A stretch of 64,000 nucleotides of DNA. It comes from Cronobacter condimenti 1330. Lineage in GTDB: Bacteria > Pseudomonadota > Gammaproteobacteria > Enterobacterales > Enterobacteriaceae. Within the stretch, counting starts at the first letter, position 1, and each line of letters starts with the position of its first letter. The stretch is from positions 2,604,001-2,668,000 of the forward strand of contig NZ_CP012264.1 of assembly GCF_001277255.1 (NCBI RefSeq), written 5' to 3'. This document shows, piece by piece, positions 43,319 to 51,404 of this stretch. The notes under the pieces are model-generated. The model was not told where the DNA came from and made no database searches. It was given only the letters and a program-made list of their open reading frames with translations. The position numbers were made by a program, and so were the translations under genes.

Positions 43319-43732
43319 TTACGGCAGCGGGGTGTCCAGCGGATTTTTGGTGAGGAAATCGGCGCATTCCGTCGTCGGGCGGTTAACACGCTCAAGCGTC
43401 ATCCCCGCGTACTCCAGCATATCGCCCTCGCGCGTAAGCTGATAAACCTCACGTTTATTCGTCACGTTATAAAGCGCGTCATCGCGCTGCATCAGTTTGC
43501 CTGGCAGCGCAATCACCCGCTGCCACTGGCGGCAATCGAGCGTATCGCCAGCCGGCGTCACCACCAGGCTTGCGATAGCCTCCGGGCTCACCAGCTTGCT
43601 TTGCGGTCCTTTCGACTGCCAGTAACCCGCAAGACCCGCCGGCGGCGGCGTTTTCACTACATCGTTATAATTCTCCACCTGGACGCATCCGCCCAGCCCC
43701 AGCATCATTAATCCCAGCGCGATTTTTTTCAT
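43319..43732 (-). CDS. yedD: YedD-like lipoprotein
   Basis: Lipoprotein of 137 residues with the signal MKKIALGLMMLGLGGC (lipobox LGGC, Cys16). The mature part (VENYNDVVKTPPPAGLAGYW, QSKGPQSKLVSPEA) matches E. coli YedD, an envelope lipoprotein of poorly defined role. It is placed before yedE-yedF on the opposite strand, as in E. coli. Confidence 0.88.
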   Translation of the reverse strand: MKKIALGLMMLGLGGCVQVENYNDVVKTPPPAGLAGYWQSKGPQSKLVSPEAIASLVVTPAGDTLDCRQWQRVIALPGKLMQRDDALYNVTNKREVYQLTREGDMLEYAGMTLERVNRPTTECADFLTKNPLDTPLP

Positions 43733-43935
43733 CGTTTGTCCTGCCTGTGAAGAAAAAAAGATTGTGGCATTAAAGCGTTAACGCTGCCACTACTTGCGAG
43801 ACACGACAGGAATTGATCCAGATTCGGTTTTGCCAAATTTTTACTGTGCGAACGCGCCAGGCGGCGTAATATGCGGGCTTCTTTGGCGCCCTCGCGGCGC
43901 TTTTTAGTACCGTCTGAGTTCAGAGGCTAAAATTC

Positions 43936-45153
43936 ATGTCATGGCACGATTTTAAACAGCAATACCTCATCCGTTTTTGGGCCCCGCTGCCCGCCGTCAT
44001 CGCCGCAGGCATCCTCTCCACCTACTATTTTGGTATCACCGGCACCTTCTGGGCTGTGACCGGCGAATTTACCCGTTGGGGCGGACAACTGTTGCAGATT
44101 TTCGGTGTTCATGCCGAAAACTGGGGCTACTACAAACTCATCCATCTGGAAGGCACGCCGCTTACCCGCATCGACGGCATGATGATTATCGGCATGTTCG
44201 GCGGCTGCTTTGCCGCCGCGTTGTGGGCTAATAATGTCAAACTGCGCCTGCCGCAGCACCGCATCCGCATTATCCAGGCGGTGGCGGGCGGCATTATCGC
44301 CGGTTTCGGCGCACGTCTTGCAATGGGCTGTAACCTGGCCGCATTCTTTACCGGTATTCCGCAATTCTCTCTGCACGCCTGGTTTTTTGCGCTGGCGACG
44401 GCGATCGGCTCCTGGTTTGGCGCGCGCTTTACGCTGCTGTCGATGTTCCGTATTCCGGTCAAAATGCAAAAAGTGAGCGCTGCCGCACCGCTGACGCAAA
44501 AGCCGGATCAGGCGAAACGCCGTTTTCGCATCGGCATGCTGGTGTTCGCGGGCATGATCGGTTGGGCGCTGCTTACCGCAATGAACGCCCCGAAACTTGG
44601 CCTGGCGATGCTGTTCGGCGTGGGCTTTGGCCTGCTTATTGAGCGCGCGCAGATCTGCTTTACCTCCGCGTTCCGCGATATGTGGATAACGGGCCGCACC
44701 CATATGGCCAAAGCGATTATTTTCGGCATGGCGGTCAGCGCCATCGGCATTTTCAGCTATGTGCAATTAGGCGCCGAGCCGAAAATCATGTGGGCAGGCC
44801 CGAACGCCGTGCTGGGCGGTTTGCTGTTCGGCTTCGGTATCGTGCTGGCGGGCGGTTGTGAAACCGGCTGGATGTACCGCGCGGTGGAAGGCCAGGTGCA
44901 TTACTGGTGGGTCGGGCTTGGTAACGTTATCGGCTCCACGATACTCGCCTATTTCTGGGATGACCTGTCTCCGTCGCTCGCCACGAGCTGGGATAAAATA
45001 AACCTGCTGAATACTTTTGGGCCGCTCGGCGGGTTGCTGGTGACCTATCTGCTTCTGTTCGCTGCGCTAATGCTGGTCATTGCGCAGGAGAAACGCTTCT
45101 TCCGCCGTCAGAAACCGGCGGTCACCCCTGCTGCTATTAAGGAGGGCGCATAA
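43936..45153 (+). CDS. yedE: YedE/FdhT selenium-metabolism membrane transporter
   Basis: Inner-membrane protein of 405 residues with about 9-10 transmembrane segments in two repeat halves of the YeeE/YedE family. The conserved cysteines sit in RLAMGCNLAAFFTG and VLAGGCETGWMYR, which in the family relay sulfur or selenium species across the membrane. Its stop codon overlaps the yedF start (TAATG), so it works with the sulfurtransferase encoded next. A role in selenium/sulfur supply is established only loosely for E. coli. Confidence 0.93.
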   Translation: MSWHDFKQQYLIRFWAPLPAVIAAGILSTYYFGITGTFWAVTGEFTRWGGQLLQIFGVHAENWGYYKLIHLEGTPLTRIDGMMIIGMFGGCFAAALWANNVKLRLPQHRIRIIQAVAGGIIAGFGARLAMGCNLAAFFTGIPQFSLHAWFFALATAIGSWFGARFTLLSMFRIPVKMQKVSAAAPLTQKPDQAKRRFRIGMLVFAGMIGWALLTAMNAPKLGLAMLFGVGFGLLIERAQICFTSAFRDMWITGRTHMAKAIIFGMAVSAIGIFSYVQLGAEPKIMWAGPNAVLGGLLFGFGIVLAGGCETGWMYRAVEGQVHYWWVGLGNVIGSTILAYFWDDLSPSLATSWDKINLLNTFGPLGGLLVTYLLLFAALMLVIAQEKRFFRRQKPAVTPAAIKEGA

Positions 45154-45386
45154 TGAACGCCATTACCCCTGATTACCGTCTGGATATGTCCGGCGAGCCT
45201 TGCCCGTACCCGGCGGTCGCGACGCTCGAAGCGCTGCCGCAGCTGAAAAAAGGCGAAGTACTCGAAGTCATTAGCGATTGCCCGCAATCCATCAACAATA
45301 TCCCGCTCGATGCCCGCAACCACGGCTATACGGTGCTGGATATTCAGCAGGATGGCCCCACCATCCGCTACCTCATCCAGAAATAA
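45153..45386 (+). CDS. yedF: TusA-like sulfurtransferase YedF
   Basis: Small cytosolic protein of 77 residues in the TusA/SirA family. The sulfur-carrying Cys is in the motif GEPCPYPAV. It pairs with YedE. The last ~33 bp of this gene and the following hairpin are repeated exactly 1.27 kb downstream, see the 74-bp repeat. Confidence 0.95.
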   Translation: MNAITPDYRLDMSGEPCPYPAVATLEALPQLKKGEVLEVISDCPQSINNIPLDARNHGYTVLDIQQDGPTIRYLIQK

Positions 45387-45427
45387 CCCGCAGCGCCCTC
45401 CTGGCCGGGAGGGCGCGCTATTCCTGC
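45354..45427. repeat. 74-bp perfect direct repeat, copy 1 (yedF 3' end and hairpin)
   Basis: Covers the last 33 bp of yedF including its stop codon, plus the downstream hairpin GCGCCCTCC/GGGAGGGCGC. An identical 74-bp copy lies at 46629-46702. The two copies bracket the effector/immunity-like cassette. Confidence 0.97.
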
Positions 45428-45436
45428 GCTGCATAG

Positions 45437-45461
45437 TAAAAAACCGCCCTGGTGGCGGTTG
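45437..45461 (-). terminator. Terminator of the effector/immunity cassette
   Basis: AACCGCC-CTGGT-GGCGGTT stem with a T-run on the minus strand, 39 bp after the lipoprotein stop codon. Confidence 0.8.
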
Positions 45462-45499
45462 TATTATGAGCGGCATTTCTGCTGTAAACACACTGCTTT

Positions 45500-45922
45500 T
45501 TACTGGCTTATCTCGCTGTCATTCAGCGTCAGCGGATGAATATTATCATTGGTTAGTTCAAAACCTGCCACGACATGCCGGGACGCACTGTTATTGTTTT
45601 TCGCCCCCGGGAGCAGCACATATTCGACAATATAAGGCGTTTGTTTTTTGAACGTGTAAAAAGACGGCGGGAGACACAGTTGCCCGCCTTTTACATGAAG
45701 CGCAGGTTGCTTACGATACCACCGCGCCTTAGGCGGCGTATTGCGTGGCGCGATAATGATAATAGATGGGTAATAATCCTGAGCATCCTGCACGCTAAAG
45801 CAGACATTCTGAGAAACCCGTTTCACTGTCGTCGTTTCGCTGGGGGTTAATCTGTCCCCCGCGCCCGGGCAACCAGCCAGCATAAATACCGACAGAAGCC
45901 ATACTTTCGGCGTTTTAAACAT
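45500..45922 (-). CDS. Putative immunity-type periplasmic lipoprotein
   Basis: Lipoprotein of 140 residues with signal MFKTPKVWLLSVFMLAGC (Cys18) and a mature domain with the motif pattern VSQNVCFSVQDAQDYYPSII ... LCLPPSFYTF. I recall this pattern from small enterobacterial lipoproteins annotated as putative T6SS immunity proteins. The start codon overlaps the end of the HEMSH-type gene by 8 bp, the coupling usual for a toxin and its periplasmic antidote. It is AT-richer than yedE or yedK. Function is inferred from context. Confidence 0.72.
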   Translation of the reverse strand: MFKTPKVWLLSVFMLAGCPGAGDRLTPSETTTVKRVSQNVCFSVQDAQDYYPSIIIIAPRNTPPKARWYRKQPALHVKGGQLCLPPSFYTFKKQTPYIVEYVLLPGAKNNNSASRHVVAGFELTNDNIHPLTLNDSEISQ

Positions 45923-46456
45923 AAGGAAATCCTTTAAGGGTGTACGCGTATCGCTCTCTTAACAGGGCCTCGTCGAGATCACCATCATACGAGACAACAT
46001 CCTGATTTTTATCTCTGTATACCAGCCATTGGGCGTAACCAAACTTCTCAAATAGAAAATTATCGGCAATAATTTGCGCCTGCTGCTCCAGGGGGTATTG
46101 CCTCAAGGTCCGTTTATCCAGACCGTACCGGTAACTTACAGCCCAACTGAAAAAGCCACGTAGTTTGACATACATTCCTCGTTCTCGTTGCCATACGTGG
46201 CTCATTTCATGGATGAAAAGATGCTGTAAGTTGGCAGCCGACGTTGAGAAATCGTCACGGTACCAGTAGCGGAAATAAAGTTCCCCGTTGGGAGTCAGGG
46301 CTGCGTAATCGCCTTGCATCCCCAAAGGAAGGTAACTGTCATGATGGATCCACACTTATGATAGGGAATAGAATTACCGAATACGGATTTAGCTAATTTG
46401 ATCTCGCCAAGGGTTAATAGCCGAAGACTGCCTTCCTGTTGAGCCTGCTGTGTCAT
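45915..46456 (-). pseudogene. Zinc-metallopeptidase-like protein (Rhs/Vgr-associated type) broken by a frameshift
   Basis: Two frames join into one protein of ~180 residues if one base is added near 46355-46357. The first starts at ATG 46456 (AAGGA at 7 bp) and reads MTQQAQQEGSLRLLTLGEIK to IPYHK; the second continues VWIHHDSYLPLGMQG through LFIHEMSHVWQRERG, a zinc-protease HExxH motif, to KGFPYV. As given, the upstream frame hits a TGA ~20 codons after the break and the downstream frame is preceded at once by TAA, so the gene seems inactive unless it starts at GTG 46355. Similar small HExxH proteins are found as T6SS/Rhs-linked effectors. It is coupled to the lipoprotein gene. Confidence 0.65.
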
Positions 46457-46628
46457 AATTCCGTCCTTTTAATAAACTAAAACTCTCCGTAACACTTTAA
46501 TTATAAAGCAATTCCTATTATTCGGAATCACAAATTTTGGTAGTATTTCTCTAATGGCTTACTTACCGTTACCGGTAATAAAACACGCGTAGCGCGTGTT
46601 TAAACCCGCCACATAACGTCTGGCAGGA

Positions 46629-46702
46629 GGCCCCACCATCCGCTACCTCATCCAGAAATAACCCGCAGCGCCCTCCTGGCCGGGAGGGCGCGCTATTCCT
46701 GC
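46629..46702. repeat. 74-bp perfect direct repeat, copy 2
   Basis: Exact copy of 45354-45427, including the last 11 yedF codons out of any coding context, ending 38 bp before yedK. It marks the right edge of the inserted segment. Confidence 0.97.
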
Positions 46703-46740
46703 CCTATACTTCGGTCATCCCCTTCAACCGGAGTTCTGCT

Positions 46741-47424
46741 ATGTGCGGTCGATTCGCCCAGACCTTAAGCCGTGAAGATTATCTCGCCGCGCTTGATGAC
46801 AACACCGAACGCGCGATCGCCTTCGACCCGGAACCGCTGGCGCGCTATAACGTCGCGCCCGGCACCCGCGTGCTGCTGCTAAACCAGCGTGACGACACGC
46901 TGCATCTCGATCCTGTTCACTGGGGGTACGCGCCCGCATGGTGGCATAAAACGCCGCTTATTAATGCGCGTGTCGAAACGGCGGCCACCAGCCGGATGTT
47001 TAAGCCGCTGTGGCAGCACGGGCGCGCGATTGTCTTTGCGGACGGCTGGTATGAGTGGAAGCGCGACGGTGATAAAAAACAGCCCTATTTCATTCACCGT
47101 GCTGATGGCGAGCCGCTGTTTTTCGCCGCTATCGGCAAAGCGCCGTTTGACGCGAGCCCTGAAAACGAAGGTTTTGTGATTGTCACTGCCGCGGCAGATA
47201 AAGGGCTGATTGATATTCACGATCGCCGCCCGCTCGCGTTCACCACCGAGGCCGCGCTCGCCTGGCTCAACCCGGATGCCTCCAGCGCACGGCTTGAGGC
47301 GCTGGCGCATGACGCCGCCCTGGGGCCTGACGCGTTTGCCTGGCATCCGGTGGATCGCGCAGTGGGTAACATACGAAACCAGAGCCCGGATCTGCTCGCG
47401 CCCATTGATAACCCGGTCGTGTGA
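46741..47424 (+). CDS. yedK: SOS response-associated peptidase YedK (HMCES/SRAP family)
   Basis: DNA-protein-crosslink protein of 227 residues that shields abasic sites in single-stranded DNA. The catalytic Cys2 that bonds to the lesion is exposed in MCGRFAQT after Met removal. The conserved APGTRVLLLN-type N(V)APGTR, NARVET and FADGWYEWKR motifs and the active-site His of HDRRPLAF are present. Its position after yedF, split here by the 1.27-kb insertion, is ancestral. Confidence 0.95.
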   Translation: MCGRFAQTLSREDYLAALDDNTERAIAFDPEPLARYNVAPGTRVLLLNQRDDTLHLDPVHWGYAPAWWHKTPLINARVETAATSRMFKPLWQHGRAIVFADGWYEWKRDGDKKQPYFIHRADGEPLFFAAIGKAPFDASPENEGFVIVTAAADKGLIDIHDRRPLAFTTEAALAWLNPDASSARLEALAHDAALGPDAFAWHPVDRAVGNIRNQSPDLLAPIDNPVV

Positions 47425-47495
47425 CGCTTTTATTAGATTATCCGGTACGTTACGGGCATGATATTAAGGAAAACCTTAATCAGAGAACGGATACT

Positions 47496-47570
47496 ATGCG
47501 TAAAACAACGATAATTTTACTGGTCGTGGCCGCCGTGGTCTGGGGCGCGGACTACCTGGGCTGGCTGTAA
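47496..47570 (+). CDS. YoaJ-like 24-residue membrane protein
   Basis: A 24-codon gene (starts MRKTTIILLVVAAVV, ends LGWL) with one hydrophobic helix. It has the same length, the same KTTII start and LGW ending as the E. coli small membrane protein YoaJ as I remember it, though in E. coli YoaJ lies elsewhere. AGAGAACGGA lies upstream. No annotation pipeline with a usual length limit would list it. Role unknown. Confidence 0.55.
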   Translation: MRKTTIILLVVAAVVWGADYLGWL

Positions 47571-47651
47571 ACGCGCAGCCAGCAAGGCATTATGCGGCGT
47601 TCGTCATGATGCGCACGCCGCTGAAAGCCCGATAATCTCCTCTTCTGACGT

Positions 47652-48185
47652 TTACTTCCGTGCCTGGTTCCACGGCATGACGGCCAGCAGTTTTGCCATG
47701 CCACACCAGCCTGTTATTCCCGCCACTATCAGACCCGTCCCGACAATGCCCGGAATGCAGTAAAACGCGGGCGTGAGAAAGGCACCGGCAAGCGTGCCGC
47801 CAAGCGCCAGCGCGCCGGCGGTCATCTGTACCTGACGCATCAGCGGTAATGGCTGACGCCGGTCGGCCTCAACCGGGTACCCCGCCGCTTTCCAGGCATT
47901 GAGCCCACCCTGCATAAGAACCGCCTTCGCCGGGTAGACCGCCGCGCTAAGCTGTTCTGCCGCGTTACCGGTTCGCATCCCGCTCTGGCAGTGAAATACC
48001 ACCGTATCGGCCGCACGTAGCGCGCTGTCGTCTGACATGCCGTGGGCTATGTGCTCAAGCGGCAGCGTTCGGGCCCCGGCGATATGTTCACGACGCCATT
48101 CATCCGTACCACGAATATCAATCAGTGGCATCTGACGCGCAATCAGCGCACGGGCTTCTTCTGGCGTGACAGTTACAGCTGGCAT
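47652..48185 (-). CDS. ygaP: Membrane-anchored rhodanese YgaP
   Basis: Sulfurtransferase of 177 residues. An N-terminal rhodanese domain (~5-105) has the active-site loop VVFHCQSGMRTGN with the catalytic Cys; the C-terminus carries two short transmembrane helices (about 118-135 and 140-160). This layout is that of E. coli YgaP, which uses thiosulfate. It lies 1 bp after ygaV and forms the ygaVP operon. In E. coli this pair lies in another part of the chromosome. Confidence 0.93.
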   Translation of the reverse strand: MPAVTVTPEEARALIARQMPLIDIRGTDEWRREHIAGARTLPLEHIAHGMSDDSALRAADTVVFHCQSGMRTGNAAEQLSAAVYPAKAVLMQGGLNAWKAAGYPVEADRRQPLPLMRQVQMTAGALALGGTLAGAFLTPAFYCIPGIVGTGLIVAGITGWCGMAKLLAVMPWNQARK

Positions 48186-48186
48186 C

Positions 48187-48492
48187 TTATTCCTCCGGAC
48201 AGTAAATCGCTTTCAGCGTCTGCACGAGAGCAAACACCGCGTTGTTCTTGATGAAGTAGCGCACATTTTTCGCCACACGCTCGCTTTCAATAAGCCCTTC
48301 GGTTTTCATCCGGCTCAGATGCTGCGACGTCGCTGACGCGCTAAGCCCACTCAGGCGGGTCAGCGCTCCGGCATCGGTACCGGGTTTATCAATCAGCACG
48401 CACAAAATAAGCAGGCGTTGCGGATGGCTCATGGTTTTTAACAGGGACGCGGCGGCGTTCGCCTGCGTCTGGAGATCTTTTAAATCCGTCAT
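48187..48492 (-). CDS. ygaV: ArsR-family repressor YgaV
   Basis: Winged-helix repressor of 101 residues, matching E. coli YgaV (AAASLLKTMSHPQRLLILCV; LSGLSASATSQHLSRMKTEG). Cysteines near residues 33 and 98 (LILCVL, IYCPEE) may sense sulfide/redox state. The ATG at 48492 is used; a GTG 9 bp upstream is an alternative. It should repress its own operon through the dyad just upstream. Confidence 0.92.
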   Translation of the reverse strand: MTDLKDLQTQANAAASLLKTMSHPQRLLILCVLIDKPGTDAGALTRLSGLSASATSQHLSRMKTEGLIESERVAKNVRYFIKNNAVFALVQTLKAIYCPEE

Positions 48493-48502
48493 GACCCACA
48501 CT

Positions 48503-48532
48503 TTAGCATTTTCTAAATTTAGATAATGCTAA
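48503..48532. promoter_or_regulatory. YgaV operator dyad
   Basis: A 30-bp near-perfect palindrome: outer arms TTAGCATT/AATGCTAA and an inner perfect TCTAAATTTAGA share the same centre. It lies 11 bp before the ygaV start codon, where it would cover the promoter. Same type of AT-rich dyad as ArsR/BigR-family operators. Confidence 0.8.
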
Positions 48533-48629
48533 AATGATGCTCGCTTTGTCAAGCGCGATGAGGCGTACAGGCGGGTGAAACCGGGCGTGGATGGCGCGCA
48601 CCAGCGATAACAGTCACCGACATTATTGC

Positions 48630-48650
48630 CTCCATATTCACTCCACACAC
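48630..48650 (+). promoter_or_regulatory. AdeR-like direct-repeat operator, site A
   Basis: CTCCATATTC, one base, CTCCACACAC: two 10-bp repeats with an 11-bp period, the layout of OmpR-family binding sites. It resembles the AAGTGTGGAG direct repeat (opposite strand) bound by AdeR in Acinetobacter. It is 69 bp upstream of the ATP-grasp gene. Confidence 0.6.
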
Positions 48651-48718
48651 CCGGCAATAAGAATCAATCCTTCTCCTGCACTATTTGGTCTATTCCCGCA
48701 GGAGAAGCGATCCATAAC

Positions 48719-49624
48719 ATGAATTATCATTTAAAACGCGTTGAATTTTTTTTAAGGAAATGTCGAACTGTCTTCACTTCGGATGTGAAATTTCATAGCA
48801 ACCGGCTCTGGAAAGCCACGGGGTATTTCCCGGACCTCGCCTCACCCACCACATTAAATGAGAAAATTTGTCATCGTCTGGTCTATGACCGAAATGATTT
48901 CTATACCCTGCTTGCCGATAAACTCGCCGTTCGCGATTACGTACATGCAAGAACGACACGCGTTAAAACGGCACCGTTAATAGGCATTTACCGCAACGCC
49001 GAAGATATAGACATAGCATCACTCCCTGAGCAATTTGTCTTAAAATGCAATCATGACAGCGGCAGTACGATAGTCTGTACTAATAAATCGACGTTCAATC
49101 ACCACAAGGCACTCAATAAATTAAAATTAGCGCTTAAGAAAAACATGTATTACACCACCAGGGAATGGCAGTATAAAAATATTCCCCCTGTTATCTTGTG
49201 CGAACACTATATTGATATCGTTGCAGACAACGATAAGAACACCACACCGGAAATGTTAAGAATCCATTGTTTTCATGGCGAGGTCAGCTTTATTGAAGCG
49301 GATTTTACCGATGAAAACGGCAAAGGATTTGTGAATGTCTATGACCAGGACTGGCGCCTTCAGCCATTTCAGATGGAATACCCGAATACGCCGGATGCGA
49401 TACCTGAGCCCGCCCTTTTTTATCAGGCCATTCTGGCGGCCCAGGCGCTGGCCAACGGCATCGACTATTGCCGCGTCGACCTTATGCTGACGAAGGACGA
49501 CATCTATTTTAGCGAGATAACGCTCAGTCCCCGGCGCGGGAAACTGACGATAACGCCTGCTGAGTGGGATGCAACGCTCGGTAAACGGTGGCGTTTAGCA
49601 CCAGTGATGGGCAGGCCCGCCTGA
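48719..49624 (+). CDS. TupA-like ATP-grasp protein
   Basis: Cytosolic protein of 301 residues. It has the TupA-like ATP-grasp layout: PTTLNEKICHRLVYDRND, LLADKLAVRDYVHAR, SLPEQFVLKCNHDSGSTIVC (ATP-binding loop), a central strand set with LCEHYID, and IDYCRVDLMLTKDDIYFSEI with the metal-binding acidic residues. Such proteins join amino acids or sugars to cell-surface polymers. ATG 48719 gives the family length; AGGAG lies 14 bp upstream, which is long, so the start is not certain. It lies behind AdeR-like site A and convergent with the sensor kinase gene. Confidence 0.82.
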   Translation: MNYHLKRVEFFLRKCRTVFTSDVKFHSNRLWKATGYFPDLASPTTLNEKICHRLVYDRNDFYTLLADKLAVRDYVHARTTRVKTAPLIGIYRNAEDIDIASLPEQFVLKCNHDSGSTIVCTNKSTFNHHKALNKLKLALKKNMYYTTREWQYKNIPPVILCEHYIDIVADNDKNTTPEMLRIHCFHGEVSFIEADFTDENGKGFVNVYDQDWRLQPFQMEYPNTPDAIPEPALFYQAILAAQALANGIDYCRVDLMLTKDDIYFSEITLSPRRGKLTITPAEWDATLGKRWRLAPVMGRPA

Positions 49625-49638
49625 GCCTGCCCAGCCCG

Positions 49639-50703
49639 TTAAGAAACGGGCCACGTGAGCCTGAATATCGAATGATTCTGTTTCGTTAATTGATATGTCG
49701 CATCGCCACCATGTGCCAGCATGATGGCTTTTACGACCGATAACCCCAATCCGCAGCCATCCGGGTTGATGGCCTTCGCGCCGGTATCGCGCTGAAAGGG
49801 CTGAAACAGAAAGGGATGAAAGGCTTCAGGAATACCTGGCCCGGTATCCTGAATTAAGATGAAGTTTTGTTTATCCGTAATGCCATTTTTTATAAACAGC
49901 GTACGTGACGTCGAATAGTGCAAAGCATTATCGAAAAGTACGGTCAGACACTGGTTAATGCGTAATGCATCACAAACACAACGCTGGGATTTGAGCGCTG
50001 TTGTTACAGTAAATTGCTGCCGGTGAAATTCCGGCATAAAGGTGTCCAGCGCTTCGGTTATTGTCTCTTTAAGATCGATGTTGCTTTTGCTTAACGTATA
50101 CCCCGCACCACCATCAGAACTCACTACCCGAAGATCTTCTATCAGGCGGGTCAGCCCTTCGGTCTGCCTCAGCAGTTTTTTAAAAAGCGCTGGATCCGGC
50201 GGGAAAACGCCATCCACCAGCCCCTGCAATCGTCCCTGTAAAATGGTAACCGGCGTGCGCAGTTCATGGGCGATAGCGGCGTTCCACGACTTTCGCTGAA
50301 TATCCAGCAGCTGGAGCTTTTCCGCCATATCGTTGAAATCATTGACGAGATAGTTTATCTCCCCTAAATGAGAACTGGCGCAAAAAGCGCGGGCATCAAG
50401 ATCGCCCTGCGAGATCCGCTTGAGGCTATGCGCCACGGCATTTAAAGGGGTCAGTATTCGCGCTGACAATTTCACCGTAAAAAACAGGGAGATGACCAGG
50501 CTTATGACCGTGGTCGTGATAATCCATAACCAGTCCCACATCGTCATATCATCTTCATTACCCCCCGTCGTGCCACCAGGAAGGTAATCAAACAAGAAGG
50601 TATAAAACAAATACGAACCCAGCACGGAGATAACAATAATAATAAACGTCAGCGATAGCATATAGGTCAATATTTGACGGCTAAGGAGCGGCTCTCTGTT
50701 CAT
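49639..50703 (-). CDS. AdeS-like sensor histidine kinase
   Basis: Inner-membrane kinase of 354 residues. Two transmembrane segments (about 10-38 and 58-78) enclose a ~20-residue acidic periplasmic loop (GGTTGGNEDDMTMWD), then a HAMP domain, the phosphorylated His146 in AAIAHELRTPVTILQG, the N box FDNALHYS, G1 DTGPGIP and G2 GCGLGLSVV. A short acidic sensor loop is typical of kinases that feel cationic compounds or membrane stress. It overlaps the response regulator gene by 4 bp. Layout resembles AdeS/BaeS. Confidence 0.92.
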   Translation of the reverse strand: MNREPLLSRQILTYMLSLTFIIIVISVLGSYLFYTFLFDYLPGGTTGGNEDDMTMWDWLWIITTTVISLVISLFFTVKLSARILTPLNAVAHSLKRISQGDLDARAFCASSHLGEINYLVNDFNDMAEKLQLLDIQRKSWNAAIAHELRTPVTILQGRLQGLVDGVFPPDPALFKKLLRQTEGLTRLIEDLRVVSSDGGAGYTLSKSNIDLKETITEALDTFMPEFHRQQFTVTTALKSQRCVCDALRINQCLTVLFDNALHYSTSRTLFIKNGITDKQNFILIQDTGPGIPEAFHPFLFQPFQRDTGAKAINPDGCGLGLSVVKAIMLAHGGDATYQLTKQNHSIFRLTWPVS

Positions 50704-51404
50704 TTATGTTCCCCCAGCCGGTAGCCCATTCCTCTGATGCTCTCAGGCACACCGTTCAGGCCCGCGACTTCCAGCTTCTTACGCAGCTTACTCATGTGGC
50801 TGTCCACGGTTCTGTCCAGCCTGTCACCATCAGGCAGGCAGGCATTGAGGAGTTCTTCACGGGAACAGACTTTCCGCGGGTTGCGGGCAAGATGCATTAA
50901 CAGTTTAAATTCCGTTGTGGTTAGTACGGGCGTAACAACACGATCGCCTGCGGTGATTTCAATATAAAAATCATCCGGATACATGGTAAGAAATGGCGTT
51001 CTGATAGGCCGGGAGCCGATTTGCCCGGGATCCGATCGGGTTCTTCGTAACACGGCTTCAACCCGCGCGACGACTTCAGAAGGGTTAAAGGGTTTAATAA
51101 CATAATCATCGGCACCCAGCCGCAGCCCCATCAGCTTGTCTACATCCTGATCAAGCGCGGTGACCATAATGATGGGCACATTGCTCTCCTGGCGCAGCGT
51201 CGACAGCACATTCCAGCCATCAAACACCGGCAGGTGAATATCCAGCAAAATAAGCTCCGGCTTATGAAGACGCCCAAACGTAATGGCCTGCTCGCCGTTA
51301 GTCGCCCGGAGCGTTTGCATTCCCGCCTTTTGCAGATAACTTATCAGTATATCGGCGATTTCATCATCATCTTCGGCAACAAGGATCAGGGTGTTTTTAT
51401 GCAT
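50700..51404 (-). CDS. AdeR-like OmpR-family response regulator
   Basis: Transcription factor of 234 residues. Receiver domain with the acidic pocket VAEDDDEI, phosphorylated Asp55 in LILLDIHLPVFDGWNVL, and ALDQDVDKLMGLRLGADDYV; C-terminal winged helix (TTEFKLLMHLARNPRKVCSR, DRTVDSHMSKLRKKLE). It resembles Acinetobacter AdeR more than E. coli BaeR from memory (ALDQD, RTVDSH..SKLRKKLE). Starts at 51404, 51419 or 51452 are all possible; none has a strong ribosome binding site. It is likely to act at the three direct-repeat sites around it. Confidence 0.9.
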   Translation of the reverse strand: MHKNTLILVAEDDDEIADILISYLQKAGMQTLRATNGEQAITFGRLHKPELILLDIHLPVFDGWNVLSTLRQESNVPIIMVTALDQDVDKLMGLRLGADDYVIKPFNPSEVVARVEAVLRRTRSDPGQIGSRPIRTPFLTMYPDDFYIEITAGDRVVTPVLTTTEFKLLMHLARNPRKVCSREELLNACLPDGDRLDRTVDSHMSKLRKKLEVAGLNGVPESIRGMGYRLGEHK

